From assembly GCF_010104355.1 (NCBI RefSeq), contig NZ_CP044972.1:1612001-1676000 (forward strand): a stretch of DNA of 64,000 nt. The letters run 5' to 3'. The DNA comes from Hydrogenophaga sp. PBL-H3. Its GTDB lineage: Bacteria; Pseudomonadota; Gammaproteobacteria; Burkholderiales; Burkholderiaceae_C. Positions 25,855-36,346 of the stretch are shown piece after piece. The position numbers and the translations under genes were made by a program. How positions within the stretch are numbered: position 1 is the first letter of the stretch; the number at the start of each line of letters is the position of its first letter. The notes below the pieces were generated by a model. The model saw nothing but the letters and a program-made list of their open reading frames with translations, was not told the origin of the DNA and did no database searches.

Positions 25855-28566
25855 TCAGGCCACCAGGCCAAGGCGGCGCGCGATCGCCACCGCCTGCGTG
25901 CGGCTGTGGGCGCCGAGTTTCATGTTGATGTTGCGCAGGTGCGTGCGCACCGTGCTGTCCGACACGTAGAGCTTCTCGGCCATCGCGCTGTTGGAATAGC
26001 CCTCCACCAGCAGCTGCAGCACCCGGATCTCCTTGCGGGTGAGCGGCTCCAGCGCGCCGCCGGGCAGCTCGCCCACCGCTTCGGCGTCCGAGGGCAGGGG
26101 GCCGAAGGCCTGCAGCAGGCGCTGCAGGTAGTCGCCCATCAGCGGGTCGCGCGCCTGTCCACTGTCGTGCAGGGTCTGGTAGCGCTGCACCAGCATGCCG
26201 ATGGCCGGGCCCTCGTCGAGCACCAGGCGCATGTAGCCCTCCTGGCAGGCGAACTGCAGGGTGCTGCCCATCTGCGTCACGGCCGACGGTGTGTCGCCCG
26301 TGCGTTGCAGTGCCAGCGCGCGCAGCAGGCCCAGCACCAGCGCGCGGCGGTGGCGCGCGGCAGCGGTGGCCTGCTTGATCTGTGCGTCCAGCAGCGGCAG
26401 GCTGGTGCCCGCGTCGCCACAGACGATGTCCCAGCGCAGGCGCGCCAGCGCCATGTATTCGATGTCGTGCGCCAGCAGGCGCTGGTGCTGCTCCCGGTCC
26501 CACAGCGTGGGATCGTCGGCGCGCATCAGCTCGTCGTGCGCCGCCGCGCCGTGGCCCTGCAGCAGCAGCAGGCGCGCGCGTTCCAGCTTGGCCGCAGCCA
26601 CCACGCGCGGCAGCTTGCGCTGGTTGCCCAGGTACTCCAGCTCGGTCAGCGCGAGCGAGGCGGCGTCCACGTCGCCGTTGATGAAGGCAATGCGCGAGCG
26701 CATGGCGTGGCTCAGGATCATGTGGTCGGGCAGGCCCACGTCGCGCGCCAGCGGCAGGTACACGTTGAGCAGGTGGTCGGCCTGCGCGATCTGGTTGGCC
26801 TCGTAGACCACGCTGGTGTAGAACACGCCGGCCCAGGCGTTGCCGTGGGTGTGGTGGTAGTTCACCGCGTGCGTGGCGTCCACCGCCAGGCGAAAGCGCG
26901 CCGTGGCCTGGCGCAGCCGGCCCTGCTGCAGATCGAGCAGGCCCTCGGTGGACTCGTTGTACATGCGGTTGAAGGTGCTGCCGCCCTGTTCACGCCGCGC
27001 CGCGTCCAGCAGCTGCTGCGCCTCGCGCGGCTGGCCCGCCACGGCGGTGATGTGCGCCATCGCGTTGAGCAGCGTGCTGTCGGCGAAGTGGTTGCCGGTG
27101 GGCAGGCGGCGCAGCGATTCGCGGCCGATGGCCAGCGCTTCCTCGTTGCGGTCCTGCATGGCCAGCAGCATGGGGCGCAGGCCGGCGGCGTGGGCGCGCA
27201 GGTGCGGGTCGTCGCTGGCGTCGGCGCCGCTGCGTTCGAGCAGGTCCATCGCCTCCCAGGGGCCGCGCGTGAAGCAGGCCGCCCACACCGCGATCATCTG
27301 CAGCCCCGGGTGCAGGCGCAGCTGGGCCGGGGGCAGGGTGGTGAACCAGCGCGAGAGCAGGCGCATGCGGCCCTGCTCCAGGAAGTCTTCGGCATTCGCG
27401 TCCAGCAGCTCCATGGCGTGCGGGAAGTCGCCGCCCTCGATGGCGTGGTCGATCGCCGGCACCGGCCGGTCTTGCGACTCGTACCAGCCCGAGGCCGCCA
27501 GGTGCAGGCGCGCCACCTCGTCGGGCCGCTCGCGTTCGAGCTGGGCGCGCAGGTAATCGGCAAACAGGCTGTGGTAGCGCCAGGTGCGCTGCTCGCCCGC
27601 CACCGGCGTGAGAAACAGGTGGTCGGCGTCGAGCTGTTCGAGCAGGCTCGCGCAGTCGGTCCAGGGGTTGAGCGCGGCGCACACCGAGGCGTCGAGCTGG
27701 CGCAGCAGGCTGGTGCGCAGCAGGAACTGGCGGATCGGCGGCGGCTGGCGCGCGAGCACTTCTTCGGCCAGGTAGTCGGCCACGGCGCGGTCCGAGCCCG
27801 AGAAGCGTTCCACGAAATCGGCTGCATCGCCGCTGCGGTCCAGCGCCATCGAGGCCAGCCACAGCGCGGCGATCCAGCCTTCGGCTTTCTGGTGCAGGCG
27901 AAACAGCTGGTCGGCGCTGAGCACGTGAGCGCGGCGCTGGTTGAAGTAGGTGGCCGCGTCGGCCAGCGTGAAGCGCAGGCGCTCGGCGTCGATCTCGGTC
28001 AGCTGGCCACGCACGCGCAGGCGCGCCAGGCCCAGTGGCGGCAGGCTGCGCGAGCCGATGATGAGGCGTCCCCTGCGTGGCAGGTGTTCGGCAATTTCGC
28101 GCACCAGACCCAGCACGGCGGCCTCGTGCACGGTCTCGAACTCGTCGAGGAAGAGGGCGAACGGTGCCTCGGCCTGCGCCAGCGCCTGCACCGCGTCGCG
28201 CCCTCCGGTGTCCTGCGGGTCGAGCAGGCCCAGGCGCGCCACGGCCTCGTCGAGCGCGCTCAGAAAGCGCGAGGCGTCGTTGTCGGCGCGGTCCAGCGTG
28301 AGCCACACGGTGGCCACGCCCTCGCGCTCCAGCCGCTCGCGCGCCTGCACCATGGCCGTGGTCTTGCCGAAGCCGGCCGGTGCGCGCACCAGCACCAGCT
28401 GGCCCACGCCGTTGCAGATCGCGTCAGCCAGGCCCTCGCGCACCACCAGCGAGGCCACGGGTGCGGGGGCATGGAACTTGGTCTCCAGCGCCACACCGCT
28501 GCGCGGGCGCGTGCCGGGCGAGGCGGGTGGGCTGTGGGGGCGTTGGGAAGGTTCGGATGAGGGCAT
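25855..28566 (-). CDS. MalT-type LuxR-family transcriptional activator of the catabolic cluster
   Basis: 903 residues. The order is: N-terminal STAND ATPase with Walker A APAGFGKTT (about residue 63) and FLDEFE Walker B; a winged-helix/helical arm (LHQKAEGWIAALWLASMAL); a TPR-like sensor of about 400 residues; and a C-terminal LuxR HTH (LTRKEIRVLQLLVEGYSNSA, STVRTHLRNINMKLG). This is the MalT layout and length, in which an inducer and ATP trigger oligomerisation and promoter activation. I chose the ATG at 28566: a TTG at 28632 and ATG at 28605 exist, but a -10 (CACAGT, 28625-28620) would place the transcript start near 28613. It is the only regulator in the cluster, hence the candidate for binding the six operators. 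Confidence 0.9.
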   Translation of the reverse strand: MPSSEPSQRPHSPPASPGTRPRSGVALETKFHAPAPVASLVVREGLADAICNGVGQLVLVRAPAGFGKTTAMVQARERLEREGVATVWLTLDRADNDASRFLSALDEAVARLGLLDPQDTGGRDAVQALAQAEAPFALFLDEFETVHEAAVLGLVREIAEHLPRRGRLIIGSRSLPPLGLARLRVRGQLTEIDAERLRFTLADAATYFNQRRAHVLSADQLFRLHQKAEGWIAALWLASMALDRSGDAADFVERFSGSDRAVADYLAEEVLARQPPPIRQFLLRTSLLRQLDASVCAALNPWTDCASLLEQLDADHLFLTPVAGEQRTWRYHSLFADYLRAQLERERPDEVARLHLAASGWYESQDRPVPAIDHAIEGGDFPHAMELLDANAEDFLEQGRMRLLSRWFTTLPPAQLRLHPGLQMIAVWAACFTRGPWEAMDLLERSGADASDDPHLRAHAAGLRPMLLAMQDRNEEALAIGRESLRRLPTGNHFADSTLLNAMAHITAVAGQPREAQQLLDAARREQGGSTFNRMYNESTEGLLDLQQGRLRQATARFRLAVDATHAVNYHHTHGNAWAGVFYTSVVYEANQIAQADHLLNVYLPLARDVGLPDHMILSHAMRSRIAFINGDVDAASLALTELEYLGNQRKLPRVVAAAKLERARLLLLQGHGAAAHDELMRADDPTLWDREQHQRLLAHDIEYMALARLRWDIVCGDAGTSLPLLDAQIKQATAAARHRRALVLGLLRALALQRTGDTPSAVTQMGSTLQFACQEGYMRLVLDEGPAIGMLVQRYQTLHDSGQARDPLMGDYLQRLLQAFGPLPSDAEAVGELPGGALEPLTRKEIRVLQLLVEGYSNSAMAEKLYVSDSTVRTHLRNINMKLGAHSRTQAVAIARRLGLVA

Positions 28567-28619
28567 GGGTGGCGGTGAGCAGGCGGTCGGTCGGGGCAGC
28601 CGCATCCGGCGTTCGCCGG

Positions 28620-28691
28620 ACTGTGCCAGCAATGGACGGCGTGCAACCCGTCCATTCAGACGATTCGGTGACCCATTCTGCTCCGTACACT
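28620..28691. promoter_or_regulatory. Operator B with divergent promoters (regulator / tesB)
   Basis: The operator CCGTCCATTCAGACGA (28648-28663) matches the consensus except for one outer base. Rightward, TACACT (28686-28691) is a -10 exactly 22 bases away, serving the thioesterase. Leftward, CACAGT (minus strand, 28625-28620) lies at the same 22-base gap and would serve the regulator gene itself, giving autoregulation. A perfect 9-bp inverted repeat AATGGACGG/CCGTCCATT (28631-28639, 28648-28656) overlaps the operator's left half. Confidence 0.65.
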
Positions 28692-28749
28692 TTGCCGGAC
28701 AACCGCCGCGGCTGTCCCCCGCTTGTCAACAGCACCCCGCTCTCTCCGC

Positions 28750-29640
28750 ATGAAACCCGATACCTCCGCAGCCCCCACCGAACGCCGCGCCGCCCTGGCC
28801 GAACTCGTCGCCCAGCTCAGCCTGGAGCGGCTGGACGACAACCGCTTTCGCGGCGGCCATGTGGACATCGGCAGCCCCTCGGTGTTTGGCGGCCAGGTGC
28901 TGGGCCAGGCGCTGATGGCGGCCGCGCGCACGGTGGAGGCCCACGGTGCGCATTCGCTGCACGGCTACTTTCTGCGCGCGGGCGACAAGGCCGTGCCGAT
29001 CGACTACGAGGTGGACCGCGTGCGCGACGGCGCGAGCTTCACCATGCGCCGCGTGGTGGCGCTGCAGCACGGCAAGCCGATCTTCCACCTCTCGGCCTCG
29101 TTCCACGGGCGCGAAAGCGGCGTGGAGCACCAGCGCGCCATGCCTGAGGCACCGCCGCCCGAAGGCCTGCGCGACGAAAGCGAAGGCCGGCGCGAGCTGC
29201 GCCACCTGCTGCCACCGGTGGCGCTGGCGGTGGTGGACCAGGCGCGCGCGGTCGATATCCGCCCGGTGGACCCGCAGCACCTGCTGCACCCCGCCATCAC
29301 GCCGCCGCATGCGCAGACCTGGCTGCGCGCGCCCGGCGAGCTGCCCGACGACCCGCTGATCCACCAGGCGCTGCTGGCCTACGCGTCCGATTTCAGCCTG
29401 CTCGGCGTGGCCATGCGCCCGCACGGCCTGAACTTCATGCAACCGAAGGTGCAGGGCGTGAGCCTGGACCACGCCATGTGGTTCCACCGCGATTTCAGGT
29501 TCGACGACTGGCTGCTGTATGAGACCGACTCGCCCTCGGCCGCCGGTGCGCGCGGCTTCTGCCGTGGCAGCGTGTTCACGCGCGACGGTGTGCTGGTGGC
29601 TTCGGTGGCGCAAGAGGGCTTGATCCGGGTCCACGACTGA
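28750..29640 (+). CDS. tesB: Acyl-CoA thioesterase II
   Basis: 296 residues from the ATG at 28750 (a TTG at 28723 is possible; no clear ribosome site in either case). It has a double hot-dog fold: N-terminal FRGGHVDIGSPSVFGGQVLGQALMA-type opening, HSLHGYFLRAGD, then the second domain with the catalytic triad. The triad is Asp in SDFSLLG, Ser in VSLDHAMWFHRDF (Thr in E. coli) and Gln in VAQEGLIRV. It hydrolyses acyl-CoA to free acid and CoA, releasing CoA when intermediates accumulate. It is driven by operator B, divergent from the regulator. Confidence 0.9.
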   Translation: MKPDTSAAPTERRAALAELVAQLSLERLDDNRFRGGHVDIGSPSVFGGQVLGQALMAAARTVEAHGAHSLHGYFLRAGDKAVPIDYEVDRVRDGASFTMRRVVALQHGKPIFHLSASFHGRESGVEHQRAMPEAPPPEGLRDESEGRRELRHLLPPVALAVVDQARAVDIRPVDPQHLLHPAITPPHAQTWLRAPGELPDDPLIHQALLAYASDFSLLGVAMRPHGLNFMQPKVQGVSLDHAMWFHRDFRFDDWLLYETDSPSAAGARGFCRGSVFTRDGVLVASVAQEGLIRVHD

Positions 29641-29651
29641 GGGCCTGGTTT

Positions 29652-29695
29652 TCGTCGCTTCGGACGATGTGCCCGCCAGGGGCGCTGCCTAGACT
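29652..29695 (+). promoter_or_regulatory. Operator C and fadB promoter
   Basis: TCGTCGCTTCGGACGA (29652-29667) is followed after exactly 22 bases by the -10 TAGACT (29690-29695). The fadB GTG start lies 42 bases beyond. The site sits just after the tesB stop, so fadB has its own promoter. Confidence 0.7.
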
Positions 29696-29737
29696 GCGTG
29701 CACGCCCGGCGCGGTGCCGGTGCATGGGAGGCAGCCA

Positions 29738-31894
<2,157 letters not shown>

Positions 31895-31934
31895 ACCCCT
31901 CTCTTACCTTTTCCAAATCTCTGGAGTCTTTGCC

Positions 31935-32717
31935 ATGCAACTCAATTCAAGCGTCGCCGCCGTCATCACCGGTGGTGCCTCCGGCCTGGGCGCGGCCACC
32001 GCGCGCCGCCTCGCTGCCCACGGCGTGAAGGTCGCGCTGTTCGACCTCAACGCCACACAAGGCGAGGCCCTGGCCAAAGAAATCGGCGGCGTCTTCTGCT
32101 CGGTGGACGTGACGAACGAAGAGCAGGTGGACGCCGGCTTTGCCAAGGCCCGCGCCGCACACGGGCAGGAACGCATCCTGGTGAACTGCGCCGGCACCGG
32201 CAACGCGGTGAAGACCGCCAGCCGCGACAAGGCCACCGGCGAGATCAAACACTTTCCCACCGCCAACTTCGACCGCATCATCCAGATCAACCTGGTGGGC
32301 ACCTTCCGCTGCATCGCCAAGTCCGCCGCCGGCATGCTCACGCTGGAGCCGCTGCAGGACGGTGAGCGCGGCGCCATCGTCAACACCGCGTCGGTGGCCG
32401 CACAAGACGGCCAGATGGGCCAGGCCAGCTACGCCGCGAGCAAAGCCGCCATCGTCGGCATGACGCTGCCCATCGCCCGCGACCTCATGGGCGAAGGCAT
32501 CCGCGTCAACACCATCCTGCCCGGCATCTTCAACACGCCATTGCTGCAAGGCGCTCCCGACAACGTGAAGGCCGCGCTCGCGGCATCGGTGCCCTTCCCC
32601 AAGCGCCTGGGCGAGCCCGACGAATACGCCCACATCGTCGAGACCATGGTGACCAATGGCTACTTCAACGGGGAAAGCGTGCGGCTGGATGGGGCGATAC
32701 GGATGGCGCCGAGGTGA
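31935..32717 (+). CDS. SDR-family dehydrogenase, type-2 3-hydroxyacyl-CoA dehydrogenase (HSD10)-like
   Basis: 260 residues from the ATG behind CTGGAG. It has TGGASGLGAAT (Rossmann), DVTNEEQV, NCAGTG, catalytic Ser in VNTASVAAQDGQ and YAASKAA (YxxxK). The long insert with HFPTANFDRIIQINLVGTF and the RLGEPDEYAHIV tail are typical of HSD10/17-beta-HSD10, which oxidises 3-hydroxy-2-methylacyl-CoA in branched-chain and steroid side-chain breakdown. It is probably co-transcribed with fadB (40-bp gap). Immediately downstream the GC content drops at the defence module. Confidence 0.88.
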   Translation: MQLNSSVAAVITGGASGLGAATARRLAAHGVKVALFDLNATQGEALAKEIGGVFCSVDVTNEEQVDAGFAKARAAHGQERILVNCAGTGNAVKTASRDKATGEIKHFPTANFDRIIQINLVGTFRCIAKSAAGMLTLEPLQDGERGAIVNTASVAAQDGQMGQASYAASKAAIVGMTLPIARDLMGEGIRVNTILPGIFNTPLLQGAPDNVKAALAASVPFPKRLGEPDEYAHIVETMVTNGYFNGESVRLDGAIRMAPR

Positions 32718-32818
32718 GATCGATTGCAGGCCATTTCAATCTGAAGCAGAGCTTAGCCGCTCTGCCGTGTACGGTCACTTGATGCATTCAGTGTCTCGTC
32801 CAACGCGTGACGGTTATC

Positions 32819-33493
32819 TCAGTTGGCTCCGCCTTGATTCGCTTGCTCTAGTAGTGTCTTGGTAGCTTGCACATAGCTTCGAACTACGAATGCATACTCT
32901 TTGTCCGACTCACATTCTCGTTCGACCTGCTCGACTAGAACTTGCTTGATGGCATCGTTCGTAGTGCGAGCGATTTGATCCATCAATGTCGCGATGGCCT
33001 CCAGTCGCTCCGCACGCTGCTCGACCAAAGAAGGCCTGTTCAGATCTAGACGTTTCTGGGTAAGTAGACCTCGGTCACTTGCCGGGCTGCGAAAAACCAT
33101 CGGGCCCATGGCAATGAGATGCTCGTCGGGTTGATCTCGGTAAGGGTCCAAGAGTGGCATTGCGGCATCGTAGTACTCCCCCTTTTTGTTGTTGCAGATC
33201 CCGCATGCATAGGTGAGATTCGAGTAGTCGTATCGCAGCTCAGGTTTTACTGATTTAGGAAGGATGTGCTCTACGTCGCCGTAGTCGACATGAGGGACCT
33301 TACTTTCGCAGTACGCACATTTGTCAGATGTCTCAGCTCGAAGTAGGGCTTTCACTTCGGGAGTCTTGTATGCGTTTGCCAATGCCGCTGGAACCTCCGC
33401 AGCCGCAGCATTTAGTTGGAGAAAACGTGTAGTTCTCTGCGAGATTTGGGAGGCGAGCTCCTCTGGGATGTTTTGCTTCTGAAGCCGTATCAC
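32819..33493 (-). CDS. ptuB: HNH endonuclease, Septu PtuB-like
   Basis: 224 residues. It is a clear HNH nuclease: CAYC (Cys59, Cys62), DVEHILPKS (Asp73, His76) and CGICNNKKG (Cys97, Cys100, Asn101), with the two CxxC pairs binding a structural zinc. The sequence resembles the TIGR02646 / retron Ec78-associated PtuB group. Its ATG overlaps the end of ptuA by 4 bases (ATGA), so the two are translated together. In known Septu systems PtuB cuts nucleic acid when the ATPase partner releases or activates it during phage infection. The C-terminal half is helical. Confidence 0.75.
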   Translation of the reverse strand: MIRLQKQNIPEELASQISQRTTRFLQLNAAAAEVPAALANAYKTPEVKALLRAETSDKCAYCESKVPHVDYGDVEHILPKSVKPELRYDYSNLTYACGICNNKKGEYYDAAMPLLDPYRDQPDEHLIAMGPMVFRSPASDRGLLTQKRLDLNRPSLVEQRAERLEAIATLMDQIARTTNDAIKQVLVEQVERECESDKEYAFVVRSYVQATKTLLEQANQGGAN

Positions 33494-34758
33494 TGAACAG
33501 CCTTCCTTTCAGCCAGCTTTGCAATTGTCTGTGGCGCATGCTTTGCCAAGCCAAGTTCATCCATTTCTCTCCGGAGCTCAGTAACGATCTCGCTCGTGAA
33601 ATCTCTTTCAGAGTAACGCGCGACCAAGCCCTCCAACTTGGTCTCCACCCAGACGGGCATCGTAAAGTCCAATCCCAGAACATCTCTCAATATTTCGTTC
33701 GCTGATCCTGCTTTGTTCACAGTGTCTAGCAGCGAGCTGTTCACCTTGTTCGTGTCGTCATAGTCCAGCACATAGACATGAGATTCAGGGACAGATCCAA
33801 CGATAAATGGACTGTGGGTTGCAACTACAAACTGAACCTGAGGGAAGGCCGCTAGAAGATCAGCAAGAACGCGCCTCTGAAGCTCCGGATGAAGATGATT
33901 TTCCGGTTCGTCCAATGTGACAACAAAAGCGTTGCCGGCAGGTTGGTACATGAAAACTTGCCAAGCGAGATCTATGACAGCGGCGGCTCCACCGGACACT
34001 GCGTCTATCGAGAAGTTGCCAGTGTTGGTCACTAGCACTACCTCGGGAATTCGCACCATCAACCGCTGAAAGCCTAGCTTCGGCGGGAGCATGCGTCGCA
34101 GTACCTCTTGAAAATCCTCAAAAATCTTTGCTGACTCAGGATCAGCTTCAACAGCTGCATTCCCATACCCAAATGTTGCAAGTGATATCAAAGTCTCCTT
34201 CATGTAGTACTGCGGAGACCATTGTGTGTGCCCGCCGCTGAAGCGGGTTCGAATGAGGCCGGAATAGTTGTTGAAAACGTCAGCTCGACGGCGAGGCACC
34301 GTAGGAATAGTCTGAACCTGTTGATAGCTGTATGTGGCTCGGTGTGAAGGTATGTGAAGACCTTCAACACTCTGCTGCCCGTTGACGTTGACGTCGTAGG
34401 CTGATCCAGGGTTGTTCGTTGGAACAGTCAACGCGGCGTGAACGTCGTTCGCATACACGATCGAACCAACTGGCATCTGGGGCCCCACTGGCTCGCTCCG
34501 TCTGCTGACTTGTACCTCGGGTTCTACATCCTCTTCCCAGTCCCAAAAGTCTGCGGAATACATCATTCCGGCGCTGCTGTTGCGCATGGTCGGCGTGCTA
34601 ATGAATGAACTAGCCCAACCAAAGTGTCTGCTAGCCAAGCTGAGCAGAGTGGTCTTGCCGGCTCCGTTTGCGCCTGTAAGGATCGTAAGCCTGGGATGGA
34701 AATCTATTTCCACGCGCCTAAATTGACGCCATCCGTGGAGCACTAACGTTTTGAACAT
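33490..34758 (-). CDS. ptuA: AAA/ABC-type ATPase, Septu PtuA-like
   Basis: 422 residues with the SMC/ABC-like layout of defence ATPases: Walker A GANGAGKTT (29-37), a signature-like SGGAAAVIDLAW, Walker B VVTLDEPENHLHP (about 283) and the H-loop VVATHSPFIVGS. In Septu, PtuA forms an oligomeric ATPase that holds PtuB. It is upstream of ptuB with a 4-base overlap, the usual ptuA-ptuB order. AT-rich codons mark it as acquired. Alternatives are another OLD-like or AAA15 ATPase-HNH defence pair; no reverse transcriptase is present, so it is not the retron form. Confidence 0.75.
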   Translation of the reverse strand: MFKTLVLHGWRQFRRVEIDFHPRLTILTGANGAGKTTLLSLASRHFGWASSFISTPTMRNSSAGMMYSADFWDWEEDVEPEVQVSRRSEPVGPQMPVGSIVYANDVHAALTVPTNNPGSAYDVNVNGQQSVEGLHIPSHRATYSYQQVQTIPTVPRRRADVFNNYSGLIRTRFSGGHTQWSPQYYMKETLISLATFGYGNAAVEADPESAKIFEDFQEVLRRMLPPKLGFQRLMVRIPEVVLVTNTGNFSIDAVSGGAAAVIDLAWQVFMYQPAGNAFVVTLDEPENHLHPELQRRVLADLLAAFPQVQFVVATHSPFIVGSVPESHVYVLDYDDTNKVNSSLLDTVNKAGSANEILRDVLGLDFTMPVWVETKLEGLVARYSERDFTSEIVTELRREMDELGLAKHAPQTIAKLAERKAVQ

Positions 34759-34972
34759 TGAGGTCTTTCAGTTGGAGTACGGAGCAGGCAATGAGGCAGC
34801 GGGTTTCGCGGCGAGAATCAAGTCAAAAATGGAGTATTACGCATGACCGACTGCTCCCCAGAGATAGCGTTGATGAGTTGTCGTGAAGGCGGTGGTGCTG
34901 TACGTCTTCGTGTGACAAGACTGGGCGGCATCGCGCGGATTTCGCAACGCGCGCTGAGCGATTGGCCCCACC

Positions 34973-36271
34973 TCAAGGAATCGGATAAGGCCGCTCATCC
35001 GGCGTATTCATCGCCATGTCCCGGTACTGCGCCCGCCAGCTGTCCGGCGGGTAGCTCGCCGGGTCGCGCGGGGCCAGGTGGTTGACGATGTCGAAGTGGT
35101 TGAGCTTGTGGCCCATGGCCACCTCGTCCAGCCGCGCCGTGCCCTGGATGTGCGACATGATGGTGCGGCACAGCAGCGAGTAGGCCCACGGGGACGAGCC
35201 GATGCCGTCCAGGCCGACGCCGGGGAAATACAGGTTGGCGGCGTCCAGGCTGCGGAAGATGCAGCCGCAGCGCGCGGCCAATTCGTCCAGCGTGCGGATG
35301 GAGGCGATCTTGTCGGAGGCGAAGTACGACAGGTCGATGCCGTAGCCGGTGCCCCAGAGCAGCAGCTCGGTTTGCACGCGCTGCCCGTTTGAGAGCGCCA
35401 CCGTGTCGCTGGTGATGCTGTCCACGCTGGCGTGGTGGCGTTCGATCTCTGCGTAGTGTTCGAGCATGCCGGGGCGCCCGGGAATGAGCTGGTCGCGCAG
35501 CACGTCGAAGGGCTGCGTGGGCATGATGTCGGTGATGCCGAACTTCTCGTAGCGCTCGCGCATGTCGGCGCCGATGGCGGCGCTTTGCTGCTCGGCCGTC
35601 ATGCCGCTGGCCTGCAGGCGGGCAAAGCCGCGCACGCTGCCGGCAACCTGCTTGGGCTTGCGCGTGGGCACAAACCAGCGGGTGCCGCGAAAGGCCCAGA
35701 CGACGCGCCGCGCGCCCTGCTGAAAACACAGGTCCAGCAGGTCAAAGGCCGAGGCACCGCCACCCACCACCAGCACGTCGCGGCCGTTCAGCAGGTTGGG
35801 GTCGCGCAGGGTGCTCGAGTGGAACTCCTGCACCGTGCTGCCGGTGCGCGGGCACGCAGGAATCACCGGTGTGTTGTGTGCGCCTGTGGCCGCCACCAGG
35901 TGCCGCGCGTGCACCAGGCCCTGTGGCGTGGCCAGCTCCCAGCCTGCGGCGTCTTCGCGCGCCGACTGCACCGGCGTGTTCAGCCGGATGCCGTCGGCCA
36001 GGTTGAAGTGCTCGACCCAGGCTTCGATGTTGGCCAGGATGTGCGGCTGCGTCGCGCCCTGCAGCGGCAGCTCGCCGAGCTGCCAGTCGGCGGTGCTGAT
36101 CTGGATGTCCTGCCAGGCCGGGAGGTCGCGCCACAGCCCGCCCACGCGGCCCTGGCGCTCCAGCACCACGGCGCCCAGCCCGGCCCGGCGCGCATAGGCC
36201 AGGGCCACCACGCCGGCCAGGCCGCCGCCCACGATGGCCACGTCGAATCGCTTGCCGGTGCTGCTTTCCAT
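34973..36271 (-). CDS. Flavin-containing monooxygenase (Baeyer-Villiger/FMO-like)
   Basis: 432 residues from the ATG preceded by AGGAG at 7 bases. It has an FAD-binding GxGxxG near the start (IVGGGLAGVVALAYARRAG), GRVGGLWRD, ATGAHNTP and a second nucleotide site VVGGGASAFDLLDL. This is the dual-nucleotide layout of class B flavoprotein monooxygenases. The full BVMO fingerprint FxGxxxHxxxW is only partly matched (QEFHSSTLRD), so the reaction could be oxygenation of a ketone, an N or S atom, or another carbon. In this cluster, a ketone-to-ester or lactone step would suit the MBL hydrolase and hydroxyacyl genes. It is followed closely by the acquired segment. Confidence 0.78.
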   Translation of the reverse strand: MESSTGKRFDVAIVGGGLAGVVALAYARRAGLGAVVLERQGRVGGLWRDLPAWQDIQISTADWQLGELPLQGATQPHILANIEAWVEHFNLADGIRLNTPVQSAREDAAGWELATPQGLVHARHLVAATGAHNTPVIPACPRTGSTVQEFHSSTLRDPNLLNGRDVLVVGGGASAFDLLDLCFQQGARRVVWAFRGTRWFVPTRKPKQVAGSVRGFARLQASGMTAEQQSAAIGADMRERYEKFGITDIMPTQPFDVLRDQLIPGRPGMLEHYAEIERHHASVDSITSDTVALSNGQRVQTELLLWGTGYGIDLSYFASDKIASIRTLDELAARCGCIFRSLDAANLYFPGVGLDGIGSSPWAYSLLCRTIMSHIQGTARLDEVAMGHKLNHFDIVNHLAPRDPASYPPDSWRAQYRDMAMNTPDERPYPIP

Positions 36272-36346
36272 GCGGGGCTCCTGGGCCTGGTTGTGGCCAC
36301 ATCATGGCCCAGGCAGGCCATGCCTGTCCATGCGCAGGCGGCTCCT

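Larger units (their letters stand above)
32718..34972. other. Low-GC acquired segment with a two-gene defence module
   Basis: From just after the SDR stop to just before the monooxygenase stop, base composition falls to roughly half GC and codon use turns AT-rich, while both sides are near 70 percent GC. It contains only ptuB and ptuA plus about 100 bp (left) and 214 bp (right) of non-coding DNA. I found no integrase, no transposase, no tRNA and no convincing flanking direct repeat. A small hairpin GCAGAG/CTCTGC lies at 32746-32765. Confidence 0.7.

Noticed and set aside
25747-28560. A 937-residue open frame on the plus strand opposite the regulator gene
   Set aside because: It is a shadow of the minus-strand MalT-type regulator in high-GC DNA. 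Its composition is His/Gln/Arg/Val-rich with no domain, and there is no ribosome site.
28566-28632. Upstream TTG (28632) and ATG (28605) starts for the MalT-type regulator
   Set aside because: No ribosome site is visible at either, and the predicted minus-strand promoter at operator B would start transcription at or after them.
32718-34972. Flanking direct repeats or an attachment site for the defence module
   Set aside because: I compared both flanks by eye and found only short chance matches. No tRNA or integrase is present.
34843-35085. An 80-residue open frame at the right edge of the acquired segment
   Set aside because: It runs into the coding sequence of the monooxygenase on the other strand. 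Its second half is Pro/Ser-rich shadow sequence and it has no recognisable fold.
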